This document shows, piece by piece, positions 43,728 through 45,337 of a DNA stretch of 45,337 nt. This stretch comes from an uncultured Clostridia bacterium. Its GTDB lineage: Bacteria > Bacillota > Clostridia > Oscillospirales > SIG627. The position numbers and the translations under genes are program-made. The notes below the pieces were generated by a model. It saw only the letters and a list, made by a program, of their open reading frames with translations, had not been told where the DNA came from and did not search any database. Within the stretch, counting starts at the first letter, position 1, and each line of letters starts with the position of its first letter. The stretch covers positions 1-45,337 of the forward strand of contig CANQBV010000013.1 of NCBI GenBank assembly GCA_947589595.1. The letters run 5' to 3'.

Positions 43728-43745
43728 ATCAAGGGAGGATATTCC

Positions 43746-44327
43746 ATGCACAGAATATTCAAAAAAGAACAAATCCTGACCATACCGAATTTGCTTAGTG
43801 TTATAAGATTACTGATGATCCCGCTGATCGTATGGCTTTATTTCGACGTTAAACACTACCCGGCGGCCACAGGGGTTCTTGTTGCGTCAGGAATTACAGA
43901 CATTGCCGACGGTATCATTGCGCGGAAGTTTCACATGGTATCCGATCTTGGCAAGATATTAGACCCCATAGCGGATAAATTGACGCAAGGGGTACTGATT
44001 GTTTGCCTTGCGATCCGGTATAAGTGGATGTCTGTTCTGATAGTATTATTTATTGGAAAAGAATGCTGCATGGCGGCACTTGGATATCTTGTTTTGAAGC
44101 GGAAAGATATTGTCAACAGCGCAAAATGGTACGGGAAAGCGAATACCGTTTTCCTGTATGCCGTTATGATGACGCTGATTCTTTTTCCGAACATTCCCCT
44201 TGGTATCGCCAACGGCCTGATCTTTTTCAGCGGGTGCTTTATGATCGTGTCATTGGCTCTATATGTGCGCTTCTATATTCATATTTTAGGTCGGAGTTCA
44301 AGCAAGGAACAGAAAGGTCATGAGTGA
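43746..44327 (+). CDS. CDP-alcohol phosphatidyltransferase, accessory paralogue
   Basis: A 193-residue integral membrane enzyme with the complete family motif: Asp52, Asp55-Gly56, Ala59-Arg60, Gly69, Asp73, Asp77 (TDIADGIIARKF, then SDLGKILDPIADK). It transfers a phosphatidyl group from a CDP-lipid to an alcohol: PG phosphate, cardiolipin-like or another headgroup product. It differs from the housekeeping PgsA-like protein at 18270 outside the motif, so a changed acceptor is possible. GGAGG precedes the ATG, and its end overlaps the next gene by eight bases. Confidence 0.88.
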   Translation: MHRIFKKEQILTIPNLLSVIRLLMIPLIVWLYFDVKHYPAATGVLVASGITDIADGIIARKFHMVSDLGKILDPIADKLTQGVLIVCLAIRYKWMSVLIVLFIGKECCMAALGYLVLKRKDIVNSAKWYGKANTVFLYAVMMTLILFPNIPLGIANGLIFFSGCFMIVSLALYVRFYIHILGRSSSKEQKGHE

Positions 44328-45057
44328 TCAAAAGCACAACAGCAAAGAGAGATTTGTCAGAGTGCTTTTTTGGACAGCGGCAGAATTGTTTGCTGTGTGC
44401 TGTCTGATCTATTCGATTTGGATCAAAGATACCTATCAGACATTCGCCTGCATTGCCTATACCTTTCTCATTTCAGGTCCGTTTATCGTCGAAAAATGGT
44501 TTCGGTGCAGGATTAACACATGGTTTTTCTTGTGCTGTATCGTATATGCAATCGGTCCGATGCTTGGGGATGTGTTCGACCTTTACTACATAACCCCGTG
44601 GTGGGATAAGCTACTGCATTTTATCGGCGGTCTTGCCTTTGGCGTGCTCGGCGCATTCCTCCCGCGCCTTTTGGATAAAAAGCAATCCTCGGTGTTGCTG
44701 TGCGCTGCTTTCTCACTGTGCTTTTCTCTTTTCATTTCGGTATGCTGGGAATTTTGCGAATACGGAATGGATCAAATTGCGGGCACGGACGCACAGCACA
44801 GCAGCGTCGTTACCGAAATACATTCCTACCTTTTAGGCGAAGGGGCCGGTCAGATCGGTTCCATAGAGGATATTGAGATCACCACCGTAAACGGCGACCC
44901 GCTCCCGGTGAACGGATATCTGGATATCGGGCTAAATGATACCATGACCGATATGCTGTTTGAAGGTTTGGGAGCACTGGTTTATGCGGTGATCTATATT
45001 GCTGACAAGGGAAAGCATTTTGTTTTCGGCAAGGCGGTGGAAGAACCAATCGCATGA
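44320..45057 (+). CDS. DUF2238-like (YjdF-type) membrane protein
   Basis: A 245-residue protein with about seven hydrophobic segments. The conserved family pieces are WWDKLLHFIGG, VCWEFCEYGMDQIAG and NDTMTDMLFEGLGA, which recall DUF2238/YjdF and VanZ-like proteins with acidic and His residues inside helices. A short extramembrane insert (about 155-205) contains TTVNGDPLPVNGYLDIG. Function unknown; VanZ relatives change susceptibility to wall-acting agents, which fits the module but does not prove it. The stop is followed within 20 bases by the third copy of the shared promoter. Confidence 0.75.
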   Translation: MSDQKHNSKERFVRVLFWTAAELFAVCCLIYSIWIKDTYQTFACIAYTFLISGPFIVEKWFRCRINTWFFLCCIVYAIGPMLGDVFDLYYITPWWDKLLHFIGGLAFGVLGAFLPRLLDKKQSSVLLCAAFSLCFSLFISVCWEFCEYGMDQIAGTDAQHSSVVTEIHSYLLGEGAGQIGSIEDIEITTVNGDPLPVNGYLDIGLNDTMTDMLFEGLGALVYAVIYIADKGKHFVFGKAVEEPIA

Positions 45058-45067
45058 AAAATGGCGT

Positions 45068-45102
45068 CAGTTTCGTTTCAGTTTAGATTGTACAGCTATC
45101 AT
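45068..45102 (+). promoter_or_regulatory. Shared regulatory promoter motif, copy 3 (ftsH-like)
   Basis: Core GTTTCAGTTT at 45075-45084, ten bases, GCTATC at 45095-45100 within a TATCAT -10-like box. The ATG of the FtsH-like gene is at 45145 behind AAGGAG (45132-45137). Confidence 0.75.
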
Positions 45103-45144
45103 TATCCTGAAATGGAACGAATCCAAACCGGAAGGAGAATCTTT

Positions 45145-45337
45145 ATGAAAGAAGTAAAGCGTCCAAAGAAACCGTTATTGTATTATTACGGCATCGTCAT
45201 GCTTGTACTGGTTCTTTTTAATCTGATTGCCATGCCTTGGATCGCGCAGCGTCAGATCCGAGAGGTCGATTACGGCACATTTATGACCATGACGGAAGAA
45301 AAGAATATCGGTCGGGTTGAAATTCAAAGCAATCAGA
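45145..45337 (+). CDS. ftsH: FtsH-type membrane protease, N-terminal 64 residues (partial)
   Basis: The visible part has a basic start (MKEVKRPKKPLLYYYGIVML), one membrane helix (about 13-33), then WIAQRQIREVDYGTFMTMTE and a strand (NIGRVEIQSN), the typical start of the FtsH extracytoplasmic domain (the V-x-Y-S/T-x-F motif). The AAA and zinc-protease domains lie beyond the window. As a likely second, regulated FtsH copy it would degrade membrane proteins under the stress sensed by the two-component system. The family call is good, but whether it keeps a full ATPase and protease cannot be seen. Confidence 0.7.
   Translation, partial: MKEVKRPKKPLLYYYGIVMLVLVLFNLIAMPWIAQRQIREVDYGTFMTMTEEKNIGRVEIQSNQ

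Overview
The window reads as chromosome of a low-GC-lineage Gram-positive bacterium (Bacillota, class Clostridia; the gene content fits the Oscillospirales gut group, but this is inference without a search). Supporting points: a class B sortase, the shared group II ECF module ecfA1-ecfA2-ecfT, a trmK-nif3 pair, scpA-scpB-DUF2953-gerW-dacF-rluB order, a sporulation gene (gerW/ytfJ type), a DUF5711 protein, AGGAGG-type ribosome binding sites with some TTG/GTG starts, and promoters that nearly all carry a TGn extended -10 box. Genes are dense and almost all on the plus strand.

Layout. 1-4467: end of an unknown gene, class B sortase, membrane-anchored metallophosphoesterase, NAGPA-type phosphodiester glycosidase and small membrane proteins, including a half-size EamA transporter and an unlisted 55-residue protein. 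4487-8663: GNAT acetyltransferase, ferredoxin-like aldo/keto reductase and a cytoplasmic GtaA/DUF4965-type protein with its own promoter. 8768-9736: class II fructose-bisphosphate aldolase, the only clear intact gene on the minus strand, with a strong promoter and its own terminator. 9980-25499: a long codirectional block with mostly overlapping genes: ruvC-ruvA-ruvB, an RlmI-like methyltransferase, ecfA1-ecfA2-ecfT, truA, DUF5711, CvpA, pgsA, a zinc-finger Clp ATPase, a P-type-ATPase-like protein that has lost every catalytic motif, DUF1858, trmK and nif3. 25753-29093: two lipoproteins with own promoters (orphan OppA-type binding protein, YerB/DUF3048). 29104-37768: argS, yebC, TrmH-like methyltransferase, M50 protease, scpA, scpB, DUF2953, gerW, D,D-carboxypeptidase, rluB and a small protein with a Cys/His/Asp tail.

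37779-38125 is tmRNA (ssrA), a classical integration site. Beyond it the character changes: a 5'-truncated tyrosine recombinase on the minus strand, a frameshifted excisionase-like HTH gene, then an AT-richer accessory module: OmpR-type response regulator, short-loop sensor kinase, small alarmone synthetase, VTT/TVP38 membrane protein, GT8 glycosyltransferase, a second CDP-alcohol phosphatidyltransferase, a DUF2238-like membrane protein and the start of an FtsH-type protease that runs off the window.

The most interesting signal is that the three transcription units of this module (regulator/kinase, alarmone synthetase onward, ftsH) each begin with the same promoter architecture, GTTTCAGTTT-N10-GCTATC, preceded by hexameric GTTTxx repeats. 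This predicts one autoregulated regulon joining envelope sensing, (p)ppGpp synthesis, membrane lipid or glycan change and membrane proteolysis. The second is the pseudo-P-type ATPase that overlaps the Clp ATPase gene by four bases.
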